Positions 10,798 to 21,167 of a stretch of 64,000 bases of DNA are shown piece by piece. Numbering within the stretch: the stretch's first letter is position 1; each line of letters opens with the position of its first letter. Under the pieces are notes generated by a model that was not told the DNA's origin, made no database searches, and worked only from the letters and a program-made list of their open reading frames with translations. Position numbers and translations under genes: made by a program. Origin of the DNA: Bombyx mori (Eukaryota > Arthropoda > Insecta > Lepidoptera > Bombycidae); the NCBI RefSeq assembly GCF_030269925.1, contig NC_085110.1, positions 4,960,001 through 5,024,000 of the forward strand, in the 5' to 3' direction.

Positions 10798-11541
10798 TAT
10801 GTATATGGTAACGCAAATTGCAGAAATCAATGATTCATCCAATGGAAAAACTATTTTTTATGATTCTCTTATTAAAGTCACTATATACTCGTATAATAAT
10901 AGGGTAATAGTGTAATATAATATATAAAATAAGTTTAGTGTTTTGCTTCGGAATTAGCGAGTCGTAGACATAATTAATATTACATTTGCGATTTAATCTC
11001 GCATTTTTAGTCATAATAATATTCTTTTAGACGATTCAAATGCTTCACAGCTTTCGTGGCCGCGGACCTTTCGTAGTTTGTTTAATTTTGGAACTTTTCT
11101 TTGTATCTCTAGAATTCATATTTCGAAATGATTATTTAAAAACACAATACCACGTAGAGACCGTTCGGAGTTTCATTGCAATATTAAATTGGCACATAGC
11201 GTTATACGGCGGTGTTCCCTCGCCAGAGTCGGCTGTAATTAATTAACGAGCTTAGTTTAAAAGCGGGGCGTAAGACTTGACTCTGGGGGGCCAGGGGGCG
11301 GGGGCATTCTTCAAGGAGACTCGGGGGGTGGGCAAAGAAATTCGGGGGAAAGTTTATCATATTTAGGCGCAAAATGGCGAATCCAGCGCTCCGATGCCGC
11401 CAACAGATTAATATCTGACTTAACTTGGCATTTCCGAATTTGCGTAGTTCTTTATGATACAGGAAATTATAATAATTATGAGAGAATATTTACTATATTG
11501 TCCATATTTTCATCAAATAAAATGACATTGTAATTTGATCA
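10798..11541. other. no recognised gene
   Basis: Mostly AT-rich, with the G-rich block listed separately. The frame at 11040-11246 has no recognisable domain. Confidence 0.4.
11285..11332 (+). other. G-quadruplex-prone G-tract cluster
   Basis: Runs of 6, 5, 5, 6 and 3 G occur within 48 bp ('ggggggccagggggcggggg' plus 'ggggggtggg' after a 19-nt loop). This is a strong G4 motif in otherwise AT-rich DNA. Its function is unknown. Confidence 0.7.
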
Positions 11542-11963
11542 TCTATATATTAATACGTGAAGCAAAAACTTTGTATCCCTTTTTACGAAAATTGTACGGA
11601 CGGAGGAGTATGAAATTTTCCACACTTATAGAGAACATAGAGAAGGAGTGCACAATGCTATTTTTTTTTTTAAATAATGCATAAAAGATACAATAAATCT
11701 ATAAAGAAAACATTACACACACTACATACCATATATTTGACGCACACACGCATGCATACTATTTATTGTCAAACTTTTGTTCTTGACGTCTGTGGGGTCA
11801 AATTGAGAATAGATTAAATATTGTTTGTCTTTATTAATAATTTTTTATAGAGTAGCCTTGGCGAAATTTGTGATTATAAAAGTATAAAATACAATCATAA
11901 TAGTGTACAAACTTACAATTCCAATTAATTATAGTCGAATTTCGACTACTGAGGGACCACTAT
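11542..11963 (+). mobile_element. non-autonomous Helitron (family H2, ~420 bp)
   Basis: It starts TC ('tctatatattaatacgtgaa') after an A. Near the 3' end the palindrome 'tagtcgaatttcgacta' is followed by 'ctgagggacca' and then CTAT, where the other copies have CTAG. The order of hairpin, about 11 nt and CTRR is the classic Helitron terminus. Four more copies lie at 13126, 20750, 48519 and 57315. Confidence 0.85.
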
Positions 11964-12000
11964 TTAATTAATTGTACAAGTTCTTTGATACATATAGTTG

Positions 12001-12222
12001 TGTTAATGAGCTCACGTTCCCAATTTGTTAAGTAGTTACCGGAATCCGTAGATGTCATAACATGTATGCCCCTAACCACCTTGAAATATGAGGTCAATGT
12101 CTCTGTTATATTGTATAATGGCGTGCCAAAATTTCAACTGAAATGAATTAATGCTTCACAGCAGAAATCGGCAAGACGATGATAGCTACGTATTTAGGGG
12201 TCAAATACACCCGGTACTTAGG
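12001..12222 (-). mobile_element. degenerate Bm1 SINE
   Basis: Anchor blocks in order on the minus strand include 'gttaagtagttaccggaatc', 'ccaccttgaaatatgaggtc' and 'ttaatgcttcacagcagaaa'. It is strongly diverged, so an old copy. Confidence 0.7.
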
Positions 12223-12339
12223 CATATTTAATCTGTCACACCTGTGGTATTAGACTGCTATTTATTAATTGTCTTTAGATTGCCTTTAATTGGCAGATGA
12301 CCATATAGTCCTGATGGTTAGTGGGCATATGTCGTAGCG

Positions 12340-12500
12340 CTTAACACCGTGAACTCACTGAGTTTCTCGTCGTGGTTTCTCAGTGGATGGCGATTTCGAT
12401 CTTGTAGTAGATTCAGCCAAACCCTGTTCTTGCTAGGGCTACTGTTAGATAATCCTATCACGTTCACCTAACGACCAGTCCGAGCCTACCTGGAATAATT
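12340..12500 (-). repeat. unclassified interspersed repeat (family R)
   Basis: The reverse complement contains 'gaatctactac' and 'gagaaactcag', the same ordered motifs as at 26425-26610 and 49712-49990. It probably derives from a SINE or LINE tail; no coding or terminal structure was seen. Confidence 0.5.
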
Positions 12501-13017
12501 TCTTATTATTAAATAAATTAATGAATGAAGTCAAATGGAATTAACTAGCCCCAATAGATATATGGTACTCCACGCGAGGCCAGGCATTAAGTACAACTTC
12601 GCTTTGTTGATGACTCCTACATAAAAAGACACTTGTTTAACTAAAACTAATGTGTCGATGATGAAAAAAAGCACGTTGACCCGATATTCAACTAGACAAT
12701 AAATCGTAATGAATGTGAGACTAATAAAAGAAAATTCGGAATCCCTATACGATGACTATTGAACAAACGCAAAGTTTATTTTGCGAAACATGAATGGTTG
12801 AAACAAAAGCTTATATAGCACGTGGGCTATAAATAAACGGTACGTCGTCGAGTAATAACTAAAGTGCCTATAGGTTTATGTAAGCGTTACATATGTTGTG
12901 GCTCGGTGCCTTAAGGCGGAGATGTTACGCACTCACGCACTCCTGTAAGCATTTCACCATGAATAGAACATAATAATATTTGACAGCTGCTTTCGATATT
13001 TGAAAATATCATGACTT
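12501..13017. other. no recognised gene or repeat
   Basis: About 500 bp of AT-rich DNA with nothing identified on either strand. Confidence 0.4.
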
Positions 13018-13127
13018 TACTGGTGGTAGGACGTCTTGTGAGTCCGCACGGGTAGGTACCACCACCCCGCCTATTTCTGCCGTGAAGCAGTAATGCGTTT
13101 CGGTTTGAAGGGTGGGGCAGCCGTTGT
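13018..13127 (+). mobile_element. Bm1 SINE head, joined to a Helitron
   Basis: The first ~110 bp of Bm1 are well conserved, from 'tactggtggtaggacgtctt' to 'gggcagccgttgt'. The sequence then switches abruptly into Helitron H2 at 13126-13128 with no A-tail. Confidence 0.85.
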
Positions 13128-13425
13128 GCAGAATGATAATTTTTTTTTTAAATATGCATTAATAATACATTAAATCAATAAATAAAAACATTACACACAC
13201 TACCTTGTATTTGACACACGCACATATATATTATTTATTGTCAAACTTTTGTTATTACTTAAAGTAAAAAAAAATATGTTTATTTTTAATATTATTTGTC
13301 TATAGTGTAGTCTTGGCGAAATCTCTGATTATAGAAGTACAGTAAATAGTCTTTGACAATAGAACCATAATAATTTATAATTTCTATTAATTATAGTCGA
13401 ATTTCGACTACTGTGGGGCGACTAG
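13126..13425 (+). mobile_element. Helitron H2 lacking its 5' end
   Basis: It runs from 'gtgcagaatgataat' (counterpart of 'gtgcacaatgctaat' in full copies) to the 3' palindrome 'tagtcgaatttcgacta' and 'gactag'. The first ~110-125 bp of H2 are missing and are replaced by the Bm1 head. The terminal CTAG is intact at 13422-13425. Confidence 0.85.
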
Positions 13426-13607
13426 TATAACTTTTTAATAGCTGAGTTGTATATAAAAGTATGTACTTATCATCAATTACAACGCTTCGTTACTGAATTT
13501 TAACATTTAAATTACAAACATAAATTGTATGTTTCTTCAAAATTTAACTAATATTGGTAAAGCATGCCGTTTATCGTTAGTTTAAAGAATGTCCAGTTTA
13601 TATATTA

Positions 13608-14042
13608 CTAGCGGCCCGCTCCGGCTCCGCTCGGGTCTTTAACAAAAATTTCAACGATATTTAACGTTGTTTTGTTTTTTTTTTATAAAAGAACACTTAT
13701 TGCGGCATAACTATAATAGTTAGACATATTCTGGCGCGACTCTTTTTGTAAATAATAATGTGTTCTACAAAGTCGTAGTACATTATTTTATTCGATCATG
13801 AATAGTTTTCGTAGGGCATGCAATGTAAAGAATATTTTAGGTAATTTTTTTATACCTTAGGTTACATTATTGGAATTTTAGTAAGGATTCCTAATTTTTT
13901 TCAAAAAAGATTATAGTCTTTCACTCGGGAATAGTGTAGCTTCCATACAGTGAAAGAAGTTTTCAAATCGGTTCCGTAGCTTCGGAGCCTATTCAATACA
14001 AACAAACAAACAAATCTTTCCTCTTTATAATATCAGTATAGA
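13608..14042 (-). mobile_element. non-autonomous Helitron (family H1, 435 bp)
   Basis: A full-length inverted copy of the element at 1154-1587, with the canonical terminal CTAG here (13608-13611) and TC start at 14041-14042. The near-equal length of the copies (434 and 435 bp) shows one founder. It has no coding capacity. Confidence 0.9.
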
Positions 14043-15708
14043 TATTTTATACATACTTAATATATTGTACATGCTTAATATATTATATAACTTCAATGCT
14101 TAAAGTTATATTGTGATTACGTCGTAAACACGTTAGACTTATATCACAAACTGCTTTTTAATTGTATGACTGAAAATACATGTAATTTTCTTTTTTCTAA
14201 ATTAAGAGGTAAGCAAACAAAAAAAGGAGGTAAATTGCAACACTGATTTTCTGACGAGACTACGAAACGCGTAACTGCGCTACGAGGCTACGTCGTAGCA
14301 TCGCCAGCGGGCGTCTACGCTTAAAATATGAAATATCTCGAGAAATTACAACCCCGTTACCCCCAGGCTTGAAACCGCGCCTATTCCGTGTTATTTTATT
14401 TTTCGCTCTCTTGAACGTAAATCGTGTTAGTACCTTTCATCATATTTTTTTTACGGACTCGTTTATGAGTCGTTTCGTTTTTGTTTTATTTGAGTTCTGC
14501 TCCCGCTGAATGTGTTGGAGTTTTATTAATTAATTAATTACTTGTGTGCACGTACGCGCTTGTTGATTTGAATTTCGCTGAAAAGCATGTTTTTAATTTT
14601 TTTTTATTATTCTTGTTTGTTTATTGTCGAAAAACAGTGTGTTTGAATGAATTTTTATAGCGTATGATACGCGGAGAGGGTTTTTTGTATTATTCAATTA
14701 TGTTGATAGTTATACGGTAAGCTTAATAAAAACATAATTTGTTGTGAAATAAGTACATACATACATATACAAAAGTACATAAGTATACATAAAGAACGAA
14801 ATTTAATAATACATATATAGCGTATCCGAATGACTTTTATTGGATCCGGCCTGTTTACAGAGACCAACTTATACAATACATTATATTCTAGAGAGACCAA
14901 AACATTATGATCACACATTATTCATACAGTCCTTTGTGAACCACGAAAAGGTCATAACGCCTTAATGTCAATTACGAGTTCCAATCGATTGTAGTATTCA
15001 GCTGTGTTGCCGTGTAGATCGGAAGGTCAATGATCTGACCGTGACTCGAAAAGTCCTCGTGTGTCTCAAACGATTCCAGATATTATTTATTACGCGTTTA
15101 TTTCGAAGGAGAATACGCGGATTACTTTGTGTATGCGATTAAAAGACGAATTCATTAAGAGAAAGTTTCCGAAAATTATTCATGAGTTAACACGTCTTTG
15201 CTTTTTCACTCATCGCGAGTCCGGAATAACGATTTGAATATTAATAATTAAGGAAGCCGGGAGTTAATGATACGTCACACAAGTTTTAATGAAACGGCCT
15301 CCTCGTCTGTGAAGTTCGTTCGGAGGAAATTAAAGACTTATTACTGAAAATGGATTTTGCTTCAAAATGACAGACAGCCTGGAACGGTTTTAGGGTTAAA
15401 TTGGAAACATTAATCCGAATGTTTGTGATTAACTGGGAACAACCAGATTTTGTAGTAATATAGGTACTTGCTCCGTTTTTCGTAAACATAATAAATAAAA
15501 TTACTTTTACAGTTTAATCTCTACTTTTTTTTTGTTTTTTTTTTTTTTCGTTATATTATTTTTGACGTTTAGAATACTTTACAGCTTTCCACTGTGGCGT
15601 AATACGTTTTGATCTCTCGTTATTATATTATTATTATCGATATTATATTATTCGAGATCGAATTTCGTGGTCACGGCCAAATACTGTTGGTAGGAAGTGG
15701 TGGTAATT
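14043..15708. other. no recognised gene
   Basis: About 1.7 kb of AT-rich single-copy DNA. Short frames (14694-14918 minus and 15286-15489 minus) have no recognisable features. 'attaattaattaatta' is at about 14526. Confidence 0.45.
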
Positions 15709-15961
15709 TACTGGTGGTAGGACTCCTTGTGTGTCCGCACAGGTAGATATCACCGCCCTGCCTATTTCTGCCGTGAAGCAGTAATGTGTTTCGGTTTGAA
15801 GGATAGGGCAGCCGTTGTAACTATACTGAGACCTTAGAACTTATATCTCAAGGTGGGTGGCGCATTTACGTTGTAGATGTCTATGGGCTCCAGTAACCAC
15901 TTAACACCAGGTGGGCTGTGAGCTCGTCCATCTATCTTAGCAATAAAAAATAAATAAAAAA
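15709..15961 (+). mobile_element. Bm1 SINE, full length
   Basis: Complete from the head, 'tactggtggtaggactcctt', to the A-rich tail (AATAAAAAATAAATAAAAA), with only scattered substitutions. Confidence 0.95.
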
Positions 15962-16813
15962 GAATAACAATCGGCGTTTACGCTGTGACGATCATATGCT
16001 CTGATATCTATATTTAACCTCAGGGATGGGTTACCTATGTAAATAAAGCAGTACTAATAATAATTAAAGTAAAAATTACGATAATCACCAATGAAAACAG
16101 TAATTCTAGTTCCTTTTTTTTTTCCAAAATGTCAGTCATGCATTCCTCCTTTTCCGTTGCGTGCCGGACGGAGCCGGACGAGAACGGACGCGAGCGCAGG
16201 AAACCTATTACGCCCAAATGAATTCGCTGCCGTTTCCGGGCCACGACAAATCCGCCGCGCGCGCCCGCCCACACCTCGGGCGCTTCTTTCTTCGTAGGGC
16301 TGGAATTTATTACGTTTTAAGGCTAGTTTTATTAACTTTTTAATTAAGAAGTGTATAGGATCTTTTCGTTGACTAACATATGCGATTCATAAGGTATGTC
16401 TCGAAATTAATATCTTTTGTTTAATTAATAATGCGTGATCCATTTAAATCAAGAGGTAAGTCAAAGGTATTCTCGCTATATGCGAGAGTCCAAATCAGTT
16501 TTCGCAAAGGAATTTAATGACTTCAAAATACTTTACTATTATACTTACTTTATTTCTGTAAACTTCCGGTAACCCTGAGACTTGAACAAATAAAAAAACA
16601 GCGAATGAATAATTAGTTTGACTTCAAAAGCGCTTGCGCATTACTCGTGAATGATTAAATTGACTGAATCGTATTCAAATTATAAACTAGTTAAAGGGTT
16701 AACAATTTTTATGGAAGGGGGTTCACATATGCTTTAGATTGCGGCTTCATGAATTTCTCAAAATAATTATATAATGCAAATATAATACTAATACTAGTAT
16801 AAATATATAATAC
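15962..16813. other. no gene; small CpG-rich block
   Basis: Positions 16150-16290 are CpG-rich ('gacggagccggacgagaacg', 'cgcgcgcgcccgcccac'), while the flanks are AT-rich. This could be promoter-linked, but I see no exon or splice signals that define a gene. Confidence 0.4.
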
Positions 16814-17196
16814 TGTTCGCCGGTAAGAATAACGCCATCTATCGCCGAATAGTCGAACGAATATCGAAGGATCTACTAGCATCTAGAACTCTTGAGAAGT
16901 ACAACGCCATCTATTGTCAGACAGCGGAAACACACAGTACTCGACTTTTGTGGAATATTCTCGACGATTCTAGGGATTTCGTCTCGATTATAAAAGCGTT
17001 GCAGAGATGGCACGCAGTCAGTCAGTAATCAGAACAACTTGAAGCGAAACAGCGAACGGATCACCTGAAGCGAAGCGGAAGAAGCGGATTGAGAATTTCA
17101 GCGTGTTTGTGAAGTATTTTAAGTGTTCGAAGTGCTAATACAGTTTTAATTTGTACTTCGGTAGATTTTTTTTATCCCGAACCCCAGCGCGTAACA
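16814..17196 (+). mobile_element. solo LTR of a gypsy-like retrotransposon
   Basis: A 383-bp unit starting TGTT and ending AACA, bounded by the direct repeat ATAC (16810-16813 and 17197-17200). It contains a TATA box and an arthropod-type initiator at correct spacing (listed separately) and two copies of 'aacgccatctat' upstream of them (about 16831 and 16902). There is no internal domain, primer site or second LTR. This fits a solo LTR left by LTR-LTR recombination; the family is inferred only from general structure. Confidence 0.75.
16989..17026 (+). promoter_or_regulatory. LTR core promoter: TATA box and initiator
   Basis: TATAAAAG begins at 16989, and TCAGTCAG places the initiator A at 17020, 31 bp downstream. 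TCAGT is the arthropod initiator consensus and this is the standard spacing, so the LTR could still start transcription toward the right. Confidence 0.7.
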
Positions 17197-19125
17197 ATAC
17201 AATACTACTATAAATATAATAATACTTGTACTTTTGCATATCGAGATGAATTTACATGCTGATTTGAATTTAGTATTCCATCAGCCTAGTAATAGAAACC
17301 AGCCTGCAATATGCAATTCTTAGACTGTAAATATTTTTTAAAGATTTATATTTGAAATTAACCTGTTTTGTACTTGTTGTTTGTTACAGGATAACAACTC
17401 AATTGTTATTATTAAACAAATACGTTGGTTATGGTGTGGGTTAATAATTACTTGTTAAATATAATATTTCATGACAACCCTGAAATAAATCTCCCCGGGC
17501 TTGACGATAAGGAATTTTAATGAAATTTCAAGAAATCATTTCAAAGTCCATTGTTCAAGAAGTTTATGTAATATTTGTTTTACGTAAAATCTGGTGTGTT
17601 TACTTATTATTTTAAAATAAAACTTATCGATTACTTTCCATTGAAATTGAAAGTTAATACAGATTAAAGTTTAGTGTAACCTATGCTACAATAGAAGCCT
17701 GATAGTTTATGTTTTTTTTTTAATAATGTCACACGGTTGACAATTTTAGAAACGTTCTAGTATTTCCTGACCCAATGATACAAAAATAAAAATAAAATAT
17801 ACCTACATGCCTAATATGATTTTTGTACTTCATATGCAACATCACAAACAAATAAATAACCCAAGTTCAGTTCCTAATTTCTAAAATGTGACACGCAATT
17901 CGAAGAATTTCCATGGGTTTTTCGGCATCGATTCAGCCGTGTGACGTCAGTTCATTGTCACGCCGGCACGCACCCGTCACGGTCACAAATCAAAGCCGCT
18001 TTCACAGCCTTTAGCATCAATCTTTCCGATATGATTTATCTACTTTGAACCGGTAAAATATTTACGTGTCCTCATTAATTCATCGAGCGTGTGAAATTTA
18101 AGATTCCATACGTTTTCATTTCCGCTGTGAAGGAACAACTCCTTGTGTGCAAATGAGGTCTTGTACGCCGTCTCGAGCCCACACATTGTTGGTTATCATC
18201 CTGTCTATATTTCATCCCATATTATCTCATTTCATTTAAATTTTTTTTTTCGTTTCATTTCATAATGTCGTTTTATAACATATAACAAAGCTATCATTAA
18301 AATTAAAATAAGACTTGACCTAAAGGTCTTAGTTACCAGGTCATAAAATCCCTTTAAAAAAATAATCCCACAGCGAATAATTTTAGTCTTCCCTAGTTTG
18401 AAGGACAGAGTATCATTACAATAAAATTGAAGACTTCGATTGCATTACATGGAATTTTTAATACTGTAGATAATAGGAGCTCGTAGCTCCCAGAGCTTAG
18501 CAGTCACAGTACGCTACTTCATTTGTGGTCTATCCTCAGTCTGACTTTATTTAAACGATGCTGTTTCCTTATAGTTGCTTATTGACATGGCCCGTATCCC
18601 GTATTATACAAAGCTATAAGGTCATGCATGTTGTAATAGTCTTCGCAAATAGTTTTAAGACCATTCTACAGGTAGCTACAGCACATATCTGGCAAGCTTA
18701 TTTATTTGAGCCGTGGTTTCAAGCACGTTTTAATTTATTCCACAGAACAGATACGTACAATACATTTGCGTCGGTCTGTCGGGAGGATGACGCTGTTACC
18801 ATGACAACCGAGGGGTGCTTTTGTCAGACAACGATATTGATATTTTGAATACGAATTCATGATAGCTACTAATGTTTGTGCGGAAATTATTTTTCAACTG
18901 AACTTCCGTTTCGGTTCGGGATCTGTGAACGTGTATGGCTTATTCTGTTAATCTTAGTTGACCTTTCGGAACACTGTTGTAATTAAATATATCTCTTGGT
19001 TAATGTTAATAAGAATATAATATAAATAAAATAGAGATAAGTATTCAATAATGTATTTATAATGATAAAGACGACTGATAATTGAGATACAGCATATTGA
19101 AATCATGTAAATTAATATCATATTG
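17197..19125. other. no recognised gene; one CRE-like block
   Basis: About 1.9 kb without a supported gene. Positions 17930-18010 are a less AT-rich island with a palindromic TGACGTCA (CRE-type) and clustered 'gtcac' motifs. The frame at 18558-18848 has 96 codons but no recognised domain. Confidence 0.4.
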
Positions 19126-19372
19126 TTTTTTTTTTATTGCTTAGATGGATGGACAATCTCACAGCCTACCTGGTGTTAAGTGGTTACTGGAGCCCATGGA
19201 CATCTACAACGTAAATGCGCCACCCACCTTGAGATATAAGTTCTAAGGTCTCAGTATAGTTACCACGGCTACCCCACCCTTCAAACCGAAACGCATTACT
19301 GCTTCACGGCAGAAATAGGCAGGGCGGTGGTACCTACCCGCGCGGACTCACAAGAGGTCCTACCACCAGTAA
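19126..19372 (-). mobile_element. Bm1 SINE, full length
   Basis: On the plus strand it reads from the T-run and 'attgcttagatggatggaca' through to 'cacaagaggtcctaccacca'. All blocks are present and well conserved. Confidence 0.95.
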
Positions 19373-20749
19373 AAGTAGTTTATCTATGATTTTGTTCATC
19401 TATTTCGGAACAATGAACTTGTGCACACACTCTACACACTTAAGTATTACAAAGAAAATATGAGTATTTCCTTTAAAGAAGTCCACAGCATATTTTATCG
19501 TTAAGCCGATTTCAATACACAAACTTTCCCGAATTAAATCGAAAGAAACAGTTTTATTCAAAGAAAAATTAAAGGCTATTTACATAAAGTCGCTTCTACT
19601 GAAACGATAATGCAATAAATTCGACATAAATTTCCTTCATAATAGCGAAATATTAATAGGAAAACTTCAAACGCAAGGCTACCGATCCACGGAGTGACAG
19701 GTGACAGAAAAATAAATAGCTACTTATAATCCTACTGGCGGTGAGTTTGTAATTTGTTTTCTAACGTCGAGTGAAAATATCAAATGAGTGGATACGGCAG
19801 AGCGGTATTGGATCGAACCTTTTCATGCGGGCAAATTGGTTTTCTTTTTTGGCCGCTACTGCCGGCTGACGAGGTGGCGGAGAAATTGGGGTTCTGTACT
19901 ACGAAAGCGAAACATAATACATATTATTTATTATTAGATTTATGAATTAAATGTTTAAATGTTTTAATTGCTAATTTTAATTTTAATTTTAATTTTACTA
20001 ACATAGTTCTAAGTATTATTCTACTTACAACATATGGACTTAAGAGGGTCTGAATGAAATGAATTTTATTTATTATTTATTTATTTATATTATTGATTTA
20101 AATTTCTAGTTGAGATTTTGATGTGTAATTAATAAATCATTAACTGTTTTTTTTTAAACCAAGGCACTTCTAGTGTTTTCATTCGATATGTTTAAAATCT
20201 GTTAATAAATATTTTTTTGTACTGAAAATCTGAATATAGATTGGTTGGAACATATTTCAAATATTCATCACTGTACGTATTATTATTCGACCGTATATCT
20301 CGAAATGAGTTGCGGCATTTGGATTGTTATGTATATGGGTATGATATTCAGTTAATTAACGCCGTGACCATCTAGAATAGTGCTTCCCTACCTTTTTTCG
20401 TTACCGTACTCCTGAATAAGCCTTTTCATTTATGAGTACTAATCCCCAGATAGCTCCATACTTACTTCTAAAAATGCGTCTTGTTTCTCTTAAGGTCTAT
20501 CAATTGGTGGGTTTTAATAAAGTAAATTATTATTTATAATGTTTATGATATACTGCATATTGTAGACATAACACTTTATATTATTGTTTAAGTTAGTTAA
20601 TTGTTTTAACTTCTCAATATTTTCGGCATTATCAATATAATCTTTACGTAGCCCCAATGGAGATTCCGTGTGCCACCAAGGGTACCTGTACCATAGGTCG
20701 GCACTCACTAATGTAGGGCTACTAAAAATTCAATTGAATATTAAGAAAA
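19373..20749. other. no recognised gene
   Basis: AT-rich, with a short AATTTT tandem run around 19970-20000. No coding signature. Confidence 0.45.
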
Positions 20750-21167
20750 TCTATATATTAATACGTGAAGCAAAAACTTTGTATCCCTTTTTACGAAAAT
20801 TGCGCGGACGGAGGAGTATGAAATTTTTCACACTAATAGAGAACATAGAGAAGAAGTGCACAATGCTAATATTTTTTTAAAATAGTGCATAAAAGATACA
20901 TTAAATCAATAAAGAAAACGTTACACACTACATACCATGTATTTGACGCACACACGCATGCATACTATTTATTGTCAAACTTTTGTTCTTGACGTCTGTT
21001 GTCAAATTGAGAATAGATTAAATATTGTTTGTCTTTGTTAATATTTTTTATTGTGTAGTCTTGGCGAAATTTTGTGATTATAGAAGTATAAAATACAATC
21101 ATAATAGTGTACAAACTTACAATTCCAATTAATTATAGTCGAATTTCGACTACTGCAGGACCACTAG
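20750..21167 (+). mobile_element. non-autonomous Helitron (family H2, 418 bp)
   Basis: The best-preserved plus-strand copy. It starts 'tctatatattaatacgtgaa' right after an A and ends with the hairpin 'tagtcgaatttcgacta', 'ctgcaggacca' and CTAG at 21164-21167, followed by T. The interior is shared with the other copies, including 'acgcacacacgcatgcatac' and 'tgtcaaacttttgttcttga'. Confidence 0.92.
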
